Assembly (NCBI RefSeq): GCF_050563545.1 | Contig: NZ_JBNXUM010000011.1 | Span: forward strand, 146,585-210,584 | Length of the DNA stretch: 64,000 bases | Direction: 5' to 3' | Origin: Falsiroseomonas sp050563545 | Lineage (GTDB): Bacteria; Pseudomonadota; Alphaproteobacteria; Acetobacterales; Acetobacteraceae | Shown: positions 16,946-25,857 of the stretch, in pieces | How positions within the stretch are numbered: position 1 is the first letter of the stretch | Layout of the letters: the number at the start of each line of letters is the position of its first letter | The notes under the pieces: model-generated | What the model was told of the DNA's origin: nothing | Seen by the model: the letters and a program-made list of their open reading frames with translations, nothing else | Database searches by the model: none | Made by a program: the position numbers and the translations under genes

Positions 16946-17170
16946 CTACCCGCCACCGGCCTCGTCGCGGCCGGAGCGGCGATGCCGCTGCCGCGGCGAC
17001 GTGTCCTCCACCGCATCCTGCAGCAGCCGCAGCAGCTCGGGATCCCCGCCCTCCTGCTGGAGATGGCGGAGAAGCCGCGCGCGGGCGGGATGCGCGAAGG
17101 CGGCAACCCCGCTGTTGCACGCGGCGGCGGCGGTATCGGCCGAGGGCGCGGCCGGCCCCTGCGCCGTCAT
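16946..17170 (-). CDS. small protein of unknown function, third gene of the dienelactone-hydrolase operon (possibly truncated by an amber codon)
   Basis: 74 residues beginning with an ATG that overlaps the upstream hydrolase stop as ATGA, so it is translationally coupled. It contains a charged helical segment (ARARLLRHLQQEGGDPELLRLLQDAVED) and a Gly-rich end (DEAGGG). The terminating TAG at 16946-16948 is followed in the same frame by 26 more codons, encoding a hydrophobic stretch (VPAFALPALAGAAAVGLAFA) and ending MPRR before a second TAG at 16865. That tail looks like a membrane anchor, so the gene may carry a nonsense mutation or be read through. No family recognised. Confidence 0.5.
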   Translation of the reverse strand: MTAQGPAAPSADTAAAACNSGVAAFAHPARARLLRHLQQEGGDPELLRLLQDAVEDTSPRQRHRRSGRDEAGGG

Positions 17171-18024
17171 GGCGTGGCCCCGGCGGGCGCCGGCAGGGCC
17201 AGGGCGAAGAAGCTCGCGACCTGCGCTGCCGAGTATTCCGTCGCCTGGGCCCAGAACGCCGTGCGAAGCCGCATGCCGGGGCGGCCGGGCCAGGTCACCG
17301 TCATCGATTCGTGGGGGCCGTTCGGCGGCAGGTCCCAGGCATGGCCGGCGCCGGCATAGCGCAGGTGCCGGACGGGGGCGGTGCGCGCGATCCGCGCGGC
17401 GAGGCCGGCGCAGTCCGCCGGCGTGTTGGCGGGATCCTCGTCGCCGTGCAGCAGCAGCACCGGCGCGCGCGGCGCCGCCTCCGCCGCCGCGCCGAGGCCG
17501 GCACAGCCGGGATAGAGCAGCGCCATCGCGCCGATCCGGCCGCCGACGATCGGATCCGTGGCGGCGCGCATCGCGGCCGCGCCGGAGGCGCCGAAGGACA
17601 GCAGCCCGACCGGCGCCTGGGCGAAGCGGGGATCCTCCGCGAGGAAGCCGATGGCCTGCTTCACCCGTGCGAGCGCGGCCGCTTCGTCATCCCCCGCCGG
17701 CATGGCCACGATCCCGTCGGCGGAATAATCCTGCAGCTCGACATGCAGCACCGCGATGCCGGCGGCGGTGAGCTGCTCGGCATAGCGCCAGCCCCGGGGA
17801 TCGACGCCCGGGAAGTCGTAGAGCGCGACCACCACCGGGACCGGCGCGGCGGTCGCCGGGTCGTCCGGCAGCCAGAGCAGGCCGACATCGGCCTGCGCGG
17901 CGGTCTCGACGGCATGGCCCGGCCCCGCCGGCGAAAGCGCAAGCCCGGCACCGAGCAGGAGCCCGGCCAGTCCCGCCCGCAGGGGCGCCGCCTTGGCGCG
18001 GATCCCGATCGTGCCCCGCGTCAT
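17167..18024 (-). CDS. secreted dienelactone hydrolase family protein
   Basis: 285 residues. An N-terminal export signal (about 12-40: LRAGLAGLLLGAGLALSPAGPGHAVE) precedes an alpha/beta-hydrolase domain. The nucleophile elbow is GLLSFGASGAAAM, the acid lies in LLLHGDEDPANTPADC, and the histidine in AGAGHAWDLPPNG. Classical dienelactone hydrolases use a cysteine nucleophile; the serine here suggests a general esterase or hydrolase of the family. Start and stop both overlap neighbours as ATGA, so it is the middle gene of a three-gene operon. The periplasmic substrate is unknown. Confidence 0.8.
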   Translation of the reverse strand: MTRGTIGIRAKAAPLRAGLAGLLLGAGLALSPAGPGHAVETAAQADVGLLWLPDDPATAAPVPVVVALYDFPGVDPRGWRYAEQLTAAGIAVLHVELQDYSADGIVAMPAGDDEAAALARVKQAIGFLAEDPRFAQAPVGLLSFGASGAAAMRAATDPIVGGRIGAMALLYPGCAGLGAAAEAAPRAPVLLLHGDEDPANTPADCAGLAARIARTAPVRHLRYAGAGHAWDLPPNGPHESMTVTWPGRPGMRLRTAFWAQATEYSAAQVASFFALALPAPAGATP

Positions 18025-18554
18025 CGGCCGTCTCCCGCCCGGGCCCATGCGGCGCGCGCTTCGGGGGAGACGCTGGCCCATCGGCCGGCCGCGTCGAGCG
18101 ACGCCGCGACGGCATCGTCGCCGCAGGCCTCGCGCGCCTGGCGCTCGGCGAGGCGCAATTCGGCCGCGCTTGCCGCGCCGGCCCGGTGGAAGCCTCGCAT
18201 GAGCAGGACGAACTGGCCGGGCGTCACCGGTGTCTCGATCTGTTCGATCGAGCAGAGGCAGGGCCGCCCTGCATCGGCCTGGGGGCGGCAGAAGGCGATC
18301 AGGGCGTCGCCCCAGTCCTGGCCCGGCGGCGCGTCGGCCCCGGGCTGCTGGGCGGCGGTGAGCTGCCCGGCGCCGGCCCAGACCCGGGGAGCGGTGTCTG
18401 CCGGGTCCTTTGGCCGATCCTTCGGTGCGATCGCTTCCGCGGCCTTGCTGGCCGCGTGACCCGCTGCAACCGGGGCGATGCCGAGCACGGCCGCGAGGAG
18501 CAGGATCCGCGGCCGGCCGCGAGGCCGGCCCCGGAGCGGCTGTAAGACGTGCAT
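18021..18554 (-). CDS. secreted protein of unknown function
   Basis: 177 residues. An N-terminal signal (RILLLAAVLGIAPVAAGHAAS, about 16-36) is followed by a charged linker and a small domain. That domain holds cysteines in FCRPQADAGRPCLCSIEQIETP and a later REACGDD, so four cysteines could form two disulfides in the periplasm. First gene of the operon with the hydrolase, ending in an ATGA overlap. It is divergent from the CadC-like regulator gene at 18701, which suggests common control. No family recognised. Confidence 0.6.
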   Translation of the reverse strand: MHVLQPLRGRPRGRPRILLLAAVLGIAPVAAGHAASKAAEAIAPKDRPKDPADTAPRVWAGAGQLTAAQQPGADAPPGQDWGDALIAFCRPQADAGRPCLCSIEQIETPVTPGQFVLLMRGFHRAGAASAAELRLAERQAREACGDDAVAASLDAAGRWASVSPEARAAWARAGDGR

Positions 18555-18700
18555 GCTCGATCGCCTCCTTTCGTCGGGTGCCGCTCACCGATTGGGCTGG
18601 CGGATTTCCGAAGGCGGAGGGTCATCGAGTTGGATCGGCCCGCCGCGTCGAAGGGGATCAGGGCCCGGATTCCGTCGGCGGGTCCTGAAGGTTCGGTGAA

Positions 18701-20170
18701 ATGACAGCGAAAGACCGGCTAAACCTGTATACGAAGCCCATCACGGGCGAGCCAGGAATGGACATCGGGAACCTACCGACGGAGAGCGCCTATCGCTTCG
18801 CCGGCTTCGTGCTGGAGCCGGCGCGCGCTGCCCTGCGCGGGCCGGACGATGCGCCCGTCGAGCTTCGGCCGAAGTCCTTCGATGTGCTCTGCCACCTCGT
18901 CCTGCATGCCGGGCGCGTGGTGACGCGCGAGGCCCTGCTCGACGCGATCTGGCCCCAGGTGACGGTCGGCGACGAGGCGATCACCCAATGCGTCCGCGAC
19001 ATCAGGCGCGCGCTGGGCGAGGCCGGCCCGGCGATCCTCAGGACGATCCCGCGGCGGGGCTACATGATCGACGCCGAGGTCACGCGTGTCCCGACCATGC
19101 CGGCGCTGGACCCGCAGCCGGCGTCGCTGCCCCCCGAGCCGCTCACGCCGCCGGCCTGGCCTCACCGGGAAGGACCGGGGACGGATGCGCCGTCGGGCAG
19201 ACCAGGCCTTTCCGGCCCGCCGCCAGGCGTCGCCCGCCGTGTCCTGCTGCCGGCTGCCCTGCTACTTTCCGCGGCATTGGCGGTCGTGCTCGCCTGGCGG
19301 CCGGGCCAGTTGCCGGCCCCGGTCGCGGCAGCGGTCGTCGCGGCGCCGGCCATGCCGCCGGCCGCCGCCGAACCCGACATCGCCACGCGCCGCGCGCAGG
19401 CCGTCGAACTCCGCCGGCAGGCCTTGGCAATCCGCGGCAGCGGCGCGGGGCCATGGCTCGCGCAGCGCGCGCTCTTCGAGCGCGCGACGGCGCTCGACCC
19501 CGGCTTCGCCCCGGGCTGGGCCGGGCTCGCCTTCACCTATACCAACATGGCGGCATCCGGGCTCAGCGACGATTGGGCCGCGGACCTCGCCCGGGCCGAG
19601 GCGGCCGCGACGCGGGCGCTTGCCTTCGGCGCGGACCAGAGCAATGCCCATACCGCGCATTGCGCGGTGCTGCGCCAGTACCGCCGGCTGGAAGAGGCGT
19701 TGCAGGCATGCCGGCGCGGGCTGCTGCTGGACCCCACGGCGTATCCGGCGCGCGCCAATGTCGGCTACGTGCTCATCATGCTCGGCCGCCCGGCCGAGGC
19801 CGAGCCCTTCGTGCGGGACAGCATCGCCGCGGCTCCGCCCGATGATTCCCTGCAGCCCGCCTGGCGCTACTACCTCGGGATGATCGATCTCCTGCTGGAT
19901 CGCGGCGACCACGGCGTGGGCGACTTCCGCCGTGCGCATTGCTGCTGGCCGCGGGAAGGGCGCACCGTGTTGCTGGGCCTCACCGCGGCGTTGGCCCTGA
20001 ACGGGCAGCTTCCGGAAGCGCGCGAGATGCTCGACGAGACACGGGCGCGCTGGCCCGGCCTCACCCTGGCCGCGCTGCGCGCCGATCCGCCCTGGCCGAG
20101 CCGCGAGCCCGCCTTCGTCGCACAGGTGCAACGCGTCGCCGACGGGCTTGCCCTGGCCGGGCTGGACTAG
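18701..20170 (+). CDS. CadC-like transmembrane regulator: winged helix, membrane helix, TPR domain
   Basis: 489 residues. The N-terminal OmpR/ToxR-type winged helix (about 30-128) has YRFAGFVLEPARAALRG, ELRPKSFDVLCHLVLHAGRVVTREALLDAIWP and GPAILRTIPRRGYMI. A Pro-rich linker leads to one transmembrane helix (VLLPAALLLSAALAVVLAWR, about 182-201). The periplasmic part contains TPR-like repeats (ALFERATALDPGFAPGWAGLAFTY, ACRRGLLLDPTAYPARANVGYVL). One-component membrane regulators of this layout sense periplasmic signals and bind DNA directly. The divergent secreted-protein/hydrolase operon is the natural target. An internal ATG at 18758 is an alternative start. Confidence 0.82.
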   Translation: MTAKDRLNLYTKPITGEPGMDIGNLPTESAYRFAGFVLEPARAALRGPDDAPVELRPKSFDVLCHLVLHAGRVVTREALLDAIWPQVTVGDEAITQCVRDIRRALGEAGPAILRTIPRRGYMIDAEVTRVPTMPALDPQPASLPPEPLTPPAWPHREGPGTDAPSGRPGLSGPPPGVARRVLLPAALLLSAALAVVLAWRPGQLPAPVAAAVVAAPAMPPAAAEPDIATRRAQAVELRRQALAIRGSGAGPWLAQRALFERATALDPGFAPGWAGLAFTYTNMAASGLSDDWAADLARAEAAATRALAFGADQSNAHTAHCAVLRQYRRLEEALQACRRGLLLDPTAYPARANVGYVLIMLGRPAEAEPFVRDSIAAAPPDDSLQPAWRYYLGMIDLLLDRGDHGVGDFRRAHCCWPREGRTVLLGLTAALALNGQLPEAREMLDETRARWPGLTLAALRADPPWPSREPAFVAQVQRVADGLALAGLD

Positions 20171-20216
20171 GCGCGCCCGCCGCCATCGCCCCTCGGGCGT
20201 TCGCGCCCCCGGGCGC

Positions 20217-21314
20217 CTACCCCAGCAGCCCCATCACCTCCTCCGCCAGCGCCAGCGACGCCGTCAGGCCGGGGCTCTCGATCCCGAAGAGGTTGACCAG
20301 ACCCGGCACACCATGCGTGGCCGGCCCCTGCACCACGAAGTCCTGCGCCGGTGCGCCCTTCGGCACGGTTTTCGGCCGGATGCCCGAATAGCCCGGCGCC
20401 AGGGCACCATCGGGCAACTCCGGCCAGTACCGCCGGATCGCGGCGTAGAAGCTGTCGCCGCGCCTGGGGTCCACGGCGTAGTCGATCCGATCGATCCACT
20501 CGACATCCGGCCCAAACCGCGCCTGGCCCGCCAGGTCGATCGTCAGGTGCGTCCCGAGGCCGCCCGGCACCGGCACGGGATAGATCAGGCGCGAGAAGGG
20601 AGAGCGGCCCGTCAGGGTGAAGTAGTTGCCCTTCGCGTAGTGGGTGGGCGGCACCTGGGCTTCCGGCATGCCCCGGATCGCGCGCGCCAGGCGCGGCGCG
20701 TGCAGCCCGGCCGAGTTCACCACCAGCCGCGCGCGCAGCGCCATGGGCTCGGCGCCGCCGACCTCGATCTCGATGCCGCTGTTCGTGACCCGGCCGCGCT
20801 CCACCGGTGCGTGGAAGGCGAAGATCGCGCCGGCGTTCTCGGCATCGCCCTGCAGCGCCAGCATGAAGGCGTGGCTGTCCACGATCCCGGTGGAGGGCGA
20901 ATGCAGCGCGGCCGTGCAGTGCAGCTCGGGCTCCATCGCCAGCGCCTCCGCCCGCGTCAGGAGGCGCAGCTCGACGCCGTTGAGCGCGGCGCGCCGGCGG
21001 ATGCCCTCGAGCCGTCCGGCCTCCTCCTCGTCCGTCGCGACGATCAGCTTGCCGCAGTTGCGGTGCGGCACGCCGCGTTCCGCGCAATAGGCGTAGAGAA
21101 GCTGCTTCCCCGTCACGCAGCTGCGCGCCATCAGGCTGCCCTGGGGGTAGTAGATGCCGGCATGGATGACCTCGGAATTGCGCGACGAGGTCTCGGTTCC
21201 GATGCCCTCCGCGGCGTCGAGTACCAGCACCTCGCGCCCTGTCAGCGCCAGCGCGCGCGCAATGGCGAGCCCCACCACCCCCGCGCCGACCACCACGGCG
21301 TCCACGTCTTCCAA
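20217..21314 (-). CDS. FAD-dependent oxidoreductase, L-2-hydroxyglutarate dehydrogenase-like
   Basis: 365 residues of the DAO fold. The FAD-binding Rossmann motif is VDAVVVGAGVVGLAIARAL near the N-terminus, followed by TETSSRNSEVIHAGIYYPQGSL, a signature of the LhgO/L2HGDH group. It also has YAKGNYFTLTGRSPFSRLIYPVP and the C-terminal NLFGIESPGLTASLALAEEV. L2HGDH enzymes oxidise L-2-hydroxyglutarate to 2-oxoglutarate, passing electrons to quinone. The length is close to family members without extra membrane segments. Divergent from ispG. Confidence 0.85.
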   Translation of the reverse strand: MEDVDAVVVGAGVVGLAIARALALTGREVLVLDAAEGIGTETSSRNSEVIHAGIYYPQGSLMARSCVTGKQLLYAYCAERGVPHRNCGKLIVATDEEEAGRLEGIRRRAALNGVELRLLTRAEALAMEPELHCTAALHSPSTGIVDSHAFMLALQGDAENAGAIFAFHAPVERGRVTNSGIEIEVGGAEPMALRARLVVNSAGLHAPRLARAIRGMPEAQVPPTHYAKGNYFTLTGRSPFSRLIYPVPVPGGLGTHLTIDLAGQARFGPDVEWIDRIDYAVDPRRGDSFYAAIRRYWPELPDGALAPGYSGIRPKTVPKGAPAQDFVVQGPATHGVPGLVNLFGIESPGLTASLALAEEVMGLLG

Positions 21315-21447
21315 GCCACGCTCCCCGGGTAACCCCTTCGGATTGCTAGGCCCGACGATCCCCCTGGGACAAGGCCTCGCCAGGCCCTATCCTTGGGCGG
21401 AACGCGGCCGGCGTCTCCCCCGATCGGCCTGCGCGAGGAAAGGCCTG

Positions 21448-22578
21448 ATGTCCTATCGTCCCTACCAGCAGATCCTGCGCCGGAAGTCGCGCCAGATCCG
21501 GGTCGGCAAGGTGCTTGTGGGCGGCGACGCCCCGATCTCCGTCCAGACCATGACCAACACCCCGACCGAGGACGCCAAGGCGACGATCGAGCAGATCCGC
21601 CGCTGCGAGCTCGCCGGCGCCGACATCGTGCGCGTGAGCGTGCCGACCGAGGAAGCCACCGCTGCGCTGCACGAAATCGTCCGCGAGGTGAATGTCCCTG
21701 TTGTCGCCGACATCCACTTCCACTACCGCCGCGCCATCGAGGCCGCGGAGGCGGGTGCGGCCTGCCTGCGCATCAATCCCGGCAACATCGGCTCGAAGGA
21801 CCGCGTGAAGGAGGTCGTAAAGGCCGCGCGCGACCATGGCTGCTCGATCCGCATCGGCGTCAACGCCGGCAGCCTCGAGAAGCACCTGCTGGAGAAATAC
21901 GGCGAGCCCAACCCCGAGGCGCTGGTGGAATCCGCGCTGTGGCACGCCGCGCATCTGCTCGATGAGGGCTTCGACGAGTTCAAGATCAGCGTGAAGGCGT
22001 CCGACGTCTTCCTCGCTGTCGCGGCCTACCAGCAGCTGGCCGAGGCCTGCGACCACCCGCTCCACATCGGCGTCACCGAGGCCGGGGGCAAGCGCGCCGG
22101 CACGGTGAAATCAGCCATCGGCCTGGGGTCGCTGCTCTGGGCCGGCATCGGCGACACGCTGCGGGTGTCGCTGAGCGCCGAGCCCGAGGAAGAGGTTTCG
22201 GTCGGCTGGGAGATGCTGAAGTCGCTGCACCTGCGCCATCGCGGCGTGAAGGTGATCTCCTGCCCATCCTGCGCGCGGCAGGGCTTCGACGTCATCCGAA
22301 CCGTCGAGAAGCTGGAGGAGCGGCTGGCCCATATCAGCGAGCCGATCAGCCTCTCCATCATCGGCTGCGTCGTGAACGGCCCGGGCGAGGCGCTGATGAC
22401 CGACATCGGGCTCACCGGCGGCGGGGCGGGGACGCACATGGTCTACGGCATGGGCAAGACCAGCCACACCGTGAAGACCGAGGAGATGGTCGAGCATATC
22501 GTCGGCCTGGTCGAGGCCCGCGCCGAGGTGCTGAAGGCCGCGAAGGCCGCGGAGCTCACCAAGGCGGCGGCGGAGTAG
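21448..22578 (+). CDS. ispG: 4-hydroxy-3-methylbut-2-enyl diphosphate synthase (flavodoxin/ferredoxin)
   Basis: 376 residues, standard bacterial GcpE length. It converts MEcPP to HMBPP in the non-mevalonate isoprenoid pathway with a [4Fe-4S] cluster. The TIM barrel begins QIRVGKVLVGGDAPISVQTMTNTPTEDAKAT, and the cluster cysteines lie in ISCPSCARQGFDV and IIGCVVNGPGEA. The start ATG at 21448 follows GAGGAAAGG. Its stop is only 3 bp from the stop of the convergent adenylation-domain gene. Confidence 0.97.
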   Translation: MSYRPYQQILRRKSRQIRVGKVLVGGDAPISVQTMTNTPTEDAKATIEQIRRCELAGADIVRVSVPTEEATAALHEIVREVNVPVVADIHFHYRRAIEAAEAGAACLRINPGNIGSKDRVKEVVKAARDHGCSIRIGVNAGSLEKHLLEKYGEPNPEALVESALWHAAHLLDEGFDEFKISVKASDVFLAVAAYQQLAEACDHPLHIGVTEAGGKRAGTVKSAIGLGSLLWAGIGDTLRVSLSAEPEEEVSVGWEMLKSLHLRHRGVKVISCPSCARQGFDVIRTVEKLEERLAHISEPISLSIIGCVVNGPGEALMTDIGLTGGGAGTHMVYGMGKTSHTVKTEEMVEHIVGLVEARAEVLKAAKAAELTKAAAE

Positions 22579-22581
22579 CCC

Positions 22582-25251
22582 TCAGCCGAGCGCCGCCGCC
22601 GCGAACCGCGCCGCCAGCAGCGCGCGGTTCCCGGCCTCGAACATCCCGTGGTGCGAACCCGGCACCTCCACCACCTCGAGGTTGGCGCAGAGCCTGCCCC
22701 AGCCCAGGTCGGCCGGCGTTCCCGGGGGATGCCCGCCCGAGCGGAACAGCACGGTCCTGAGCCCCGCGGGCAGTCGCGGCGCCTGCGCCAGCCAGTCCCG
22801 CGACGCCTCCGCCCGCAGCAGCGCGTGCAGCCAAGCCTGCGTGGCGAAGCGGAGCCTCAGCGGCAGCGGCGGCGCCGTCACCCGCGCCAGGCCACGCAGC
22901 AGCGGCGCGAAGCCCGGCCGCGCCAGCGTCTCCGCGACGCCCATGCCGAGCACATCCGCGACGCGCCGCTCCACCAGCGCCTGGCGCATCACGCCATGTC
23001 CGGCGATGGCGCGACGCAGCGCGCGCCCATGCTGCGGCCGTGCGGGCAGCATCGCGGTGGCATCGATCAGCCCGAGGAACGCGACCTCCCGCCCCATCGC
23101 GGCCAGCCGCGCGACAGCCGCCGCCGCGACCACGCCGCCGAAGGAATAGCCGCCGAGCCGGACCGGTCCCTCCGGCGTCTCCGCCGCGATGCGCGCCGCC
23201 ACCGCACCGGCGATCGCCTCCACCCCGCCGCCCTCGGACACCTGCTCCCGCCAGTCCGGATACTCGAAGGTCGTCGCTTCCAGCTTTTCGGCGAGCTCGG
23301 TCCGGAACAGCGCCAGCAGCGGCTCGTCGCCCGCCAGCCCCGGCAGGAGCCAGAGACGCGGCCGGGACGCTTGCGCCGGCCGGGCGCGCAGCGCGCCGCT
23401 GATCGCCGCGGCCATCTCGCCCGGGCGCATGTCGAGCGTGAACAGGTCGAGCGGCAGATAGGTGAAGGCGCCGAGCCCCTGCTCGATGTCGTAGACCAGC
23501 CGCAGCAGCCCCAACGAGTCCCCGCCCGCATCCTGGAAGCTCTCGTTGGCGCGCAGCGACGCGCGGCCGAAGCTCCGTCGCCAGGCGCGCGCCACGGCCC
23601 AGGTGATGTCGGCATCGACCTGCGGCAGCGCGGACGCTTCGACCGCCGCATCGAAGATCGAAAGCGCCGCGCGGTCCGGCTTGCCGGCCGATGTCAGCGG
23701 CAGGGACTCGATCACGTGCAGCCGCGAGGGCTGCATGGCGGTCGGCAGCGCCGCCCGCAGCCGCCGCCGCGCCGTCGCCGCCAGGTCCGGCGCCTCGCCC
23801 TTGGGCGCGACGAAGGCCACCAGGCGCGGCCGCGCGGGGTCCACCACGATGACGGCGGCGTCCTCCACCTCCGGCCAGCCGCGCATCACGGCCTCGATCT
23901 CGCGCGGCTCCACCCGCTGCCCCGCGATCTTCACCATGCCGTCCACGCGCCCGAGCAACTGCAGGCGCCCATCCGCGAGCAGCCGCGCGCGGTCGCCGCT
24001 GCGCAGGATACGGGACCGCGGATCCTCGGGATCCGGCGCCACCGGCCCGGCGACGAGGCGCCCGCGCTGCCAGAGCCCGAGCGCGACATGCCGTCCGCGC
24101 AGCACCAGCTCGCCCTCCGCCGCGTCCTGCCCGGCCTCGTCGAGGATGCGGAAGCGCCCGCCTGGCGCGATCCAGCCGCCGGGCACGGTCGGCGTGTCGC
24201 GCGGCGCGTCAGCCGGCACGAACCAGTGCGTCCCCGCGGCCTCGGTCGAGCTGTAGGCCGCCATGATATGCGCGCCGCCCGGCAGGTGCGGCCGCAGCGC
24301 GTCGAGGTCGGCCCAGTGGATCGCCTCGCCGCCGAGGCGCAGCACGCGCAGCGCCGTGAAGCCGCGCGCCGCGCCCGGCAGGCGGCAGAGCGCGCGCAGC
24401 AGCGTCGGCACGGCATAGACGACCGTCGGTCGCGTCGCGGCGAGGCGATCAAGCGTCGCCCCGGCCTCGCGCCCGCGCGGCTCGATCAGCAGGACGCAGG
24501 CGCCGGTGACGAGGCCGGTCAGCACCTCGCGCAGCCCGGCGATGCTGCCCGGCCAGCTCAGCGGCGCCAGCCGGTCATCGCTGCCGACGTGGCTGGCGCC
24601 GACGTGGTCGGCGACACGAATCGTCAGCGCGGCCTGGCTGAGCACGATGCCCTTCGGCGCCCCGGTGCTGCCCGAGGTCAGCAGCAGGAAGGCCGGCGCG
24701 TCGGGATCGGTCGCGGGCAGCTCCCCATCGGGGGTGGCGATGGCGAGCGCTTCCGCGTCCAGCCATTGCATGCCCGGCGGCAGGCCGCGCGCGGTCGCCG
24801 CATCGGTCAGCACGCAGGCCGCGCCGGCAGCCTCGATCAACTGTGCCTGGCGCTGCGGCGGCGCCTGCGGATCGATCGGCGCGGCGATGCGTCCGGCCGC
24901 GGCGACGGCGAGCAGCGCGACAGGCAGCATCGCGCCGACCGGCAGCGCGATCGCGACCGGGGCGCCCTCCGACGTCGCCTCCGCCACGGCGCGCGCCAGG
25001 CGGCGGACGCGGTCCAGCGTCGCCGCGAAGCTCAGCCGCGTCAGGCCGTCGTCGAGCGCCGGCGCCGCCGGCCGCCGCGCCGTGGCCTCGGCCAGCAGCG
25101 CGGCAAGTGGAAGATCCACCGCCTGTGCGGGCAGGGGTGTGAAAGGATGCGCGCGCGGCCCGTTCAGGTCCGGCGGCACCGAACCCGCGTCGAGCCATGC
25201 CTCGTCGAGCAGGCCACGGGTGTGCGGGTCACGATCGAAAACACCATCCAT
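22582..25251 (-). CDS. NRPS-like single-module protein: adenylation, carrier, thioesterase (A-T-TE)
   Basis: 889 residues from the ATG at 25251. Adenylation domain about 55-525: A3 LLLTSGSTGAPKG (189-201), A5 AAYSSTEA (331-338), A7/A8 SGDRARLLADG and GRVDGMVKIAGQRVEPREIE (418-451), A10 PLTSAGKPDRAAL with the catalytic Lys near 524. The carrier domain has DAGGDSLGLL with the phosphopantetheine serine at 579. The thioesterase has GGYSFGG (Ser703), GLIDAT (Asp730) and PGSHHGMF (His867/868). There is no condensation domain. The A4 region reads LSWPGSIAG and lacks the F-D-x-S aspartate that normally holds an alpha-amino group, so the substrate may not be an alpha-amino acid. Likely forms a cassette with the SnoaL-like and methyltransferase genes upstream. 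A Sfp-type transferase would be needed from elsewhere. Confidence 0.85.
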   Translation of the reverse strand: MDGVFDRDPHTRGLLDEAWLDAGSVPPDLNGPRAHPFTPLPAQAVDLPLAALLAEATARRPAAPALDDGLTRLSFAATLDRVRRLARAVAEATSEGAPVAIALPVGAMLPVALLAVAAAGRIAAPIDPQAPPQRQAQLIEAAGAACVLTDAATARGLPPGMQWLDAEALAIATPDGELPATDPDAPAFLLLTSGSTGAPKGIVLSQAALTIRVADHVGASHVGSDDRLAPLSWPGSIAGLREVLTGLVTGACVLLIEPRGREAGATLDRLAATRPTVVYAVPTLLRALCRLPGAARGFTALRVLRLGGEAIHWADLDALRPHLPGGAHIMAAYSSTEAAGTHWFVPADAPRDTPTVPGGWIAPGGRFRILDEAGQDAAEGELVLRGRHVALGLWQRGRLVAGPVAPDPEDPRSRILRSGDRARLLADGRLQLLGRVDGMVKIAGQRVEPREIEAVMRGWPEVEDAAVIVVDPARPRLVAFVAPKGEAPDLAATARRRLRAALPTAMQPSRLHVIESLPLTSAGKPDRAALSIFDAAVEASALPQVDADITWAVARAWRRSFGRASLRANESFQDAGGDSLGLLRLVYDIEQGLGAFTYLPLDLFTLDMRPGEMAAAISGALRARPAQASRPRLWLLPGLAGDEPLLALFRTELAEKLEATTFEYPDWREQVSEGGGVEAIAGAVAARIAAETPEGPVRLGGYSFGGVVAAAAVARLAAMGREVAFLGLIDATAMLPARPQHGRALRRAIAGHGVMRQALVERRVADVLGMGVAETLARPGFAPLLRGLARVTAPPLPLRLRFATQAWLHALLRAEASRDWLAQAPRLPAGLRTVLFRSGGHPPGTPADLGWGRLCANLEVVEVPGSHHGMFEAGNRALLAARFAAAALG

Positions 25252-25368
25252 CCCATGGAAAAAGCATGAACAGCGCGCGCGTTGCCTGTCCTGATGGTAG
25301 CGTGTGGAACAAAGCTCCGTGTCGGCAACGAATGCCCGAGGCATCGTTCCCGCCGCGGGTACCGGCGC

Positions 25369-25818
25369 TCAGCTTGAGGGGCGGCCGGGCTGGTTGGCCG
25401 GCACCACCATCCCGCACGCGAGCGAGAGGCGCATCCGGTCCCATTCGTCCCAGCTCTCGACGATCCGGCCGTCCCGCACGCGCGCCATCGACATGCCGGT
25501 GAGCGTCACCGCCTTGCCCGTTGGATCTACGCCGAGCCCGTCGCCGCTATGGGTGAGCTTGGCGCTCCAGCGTCCGGCCGCGATCTCGCCGGACTCGATG
25601 ACCTCGTGCATCGTGATCCAGATGTCGGGAAAGGCCGCGAGGATGCGCGCCTGGAAGGCGCGCAGCGCCGCCGGCCCGTGCGCGTCGCCGCCGGTCTCGT
25701 CGATGTTGTGGATGACGCAGCCCGGCGCGGCGAGCGCGTCGATCCGGTCCGCCCGCCGCTCGTTCCAGACCTCCTGGAACCAGAGGCGCATCAGCTCTGC
25801 GGGAGACAGCGTGGCCAT
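25369..25818 (-). CDS. SnoaL-like / ester-cyclase-family protein
   Basis: 149 residues with the SnoaL-like NTF2 fold: ELMRLWFQEVWNERRADRIDALAAPGCVIH, then GPAALRAFQARILAAFPDIWITMHEVIESG and the C-terminal GMSMARVRDGRIVESWDEWDRM. SnoaL enzymes close rings in polyketide aromatics, but most homologues are uncharacterised. It lies 117 bp upstream of the A-T-TE gene and 39 bp downstream of a methyltransferase, all on the same strand, which favours a tailoring role for that product. That role is inference. Confidence 0.75.
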   Translation of the reverse strand: MATLSPAELMRLWFQEVWNERRADRIDALAAPGCVIHNIDETGGDAHGPAALRAFQARILAAFPDIWITMHEVIESGEIAAGRWSAKLTHSGDGLGVDPTGKAVTLTGMSMARVRDGRIVESWDEWDRMRLSLACGMVVPANQPGRPSS

Positions 25819-25857
25819 GGTGTGATCCCTCGGGCGGTGTCCCGGGAGCCTACACCA

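Noticed and set aside
22648..25269. Plus-strand open frame of 873 codons opposite the A-T-TE gene
   Set aside because: Composition is Arg/Gln/Pro-rich without motifs, while the minus strand has complete adenylation, carrier and thioesterase motifs.
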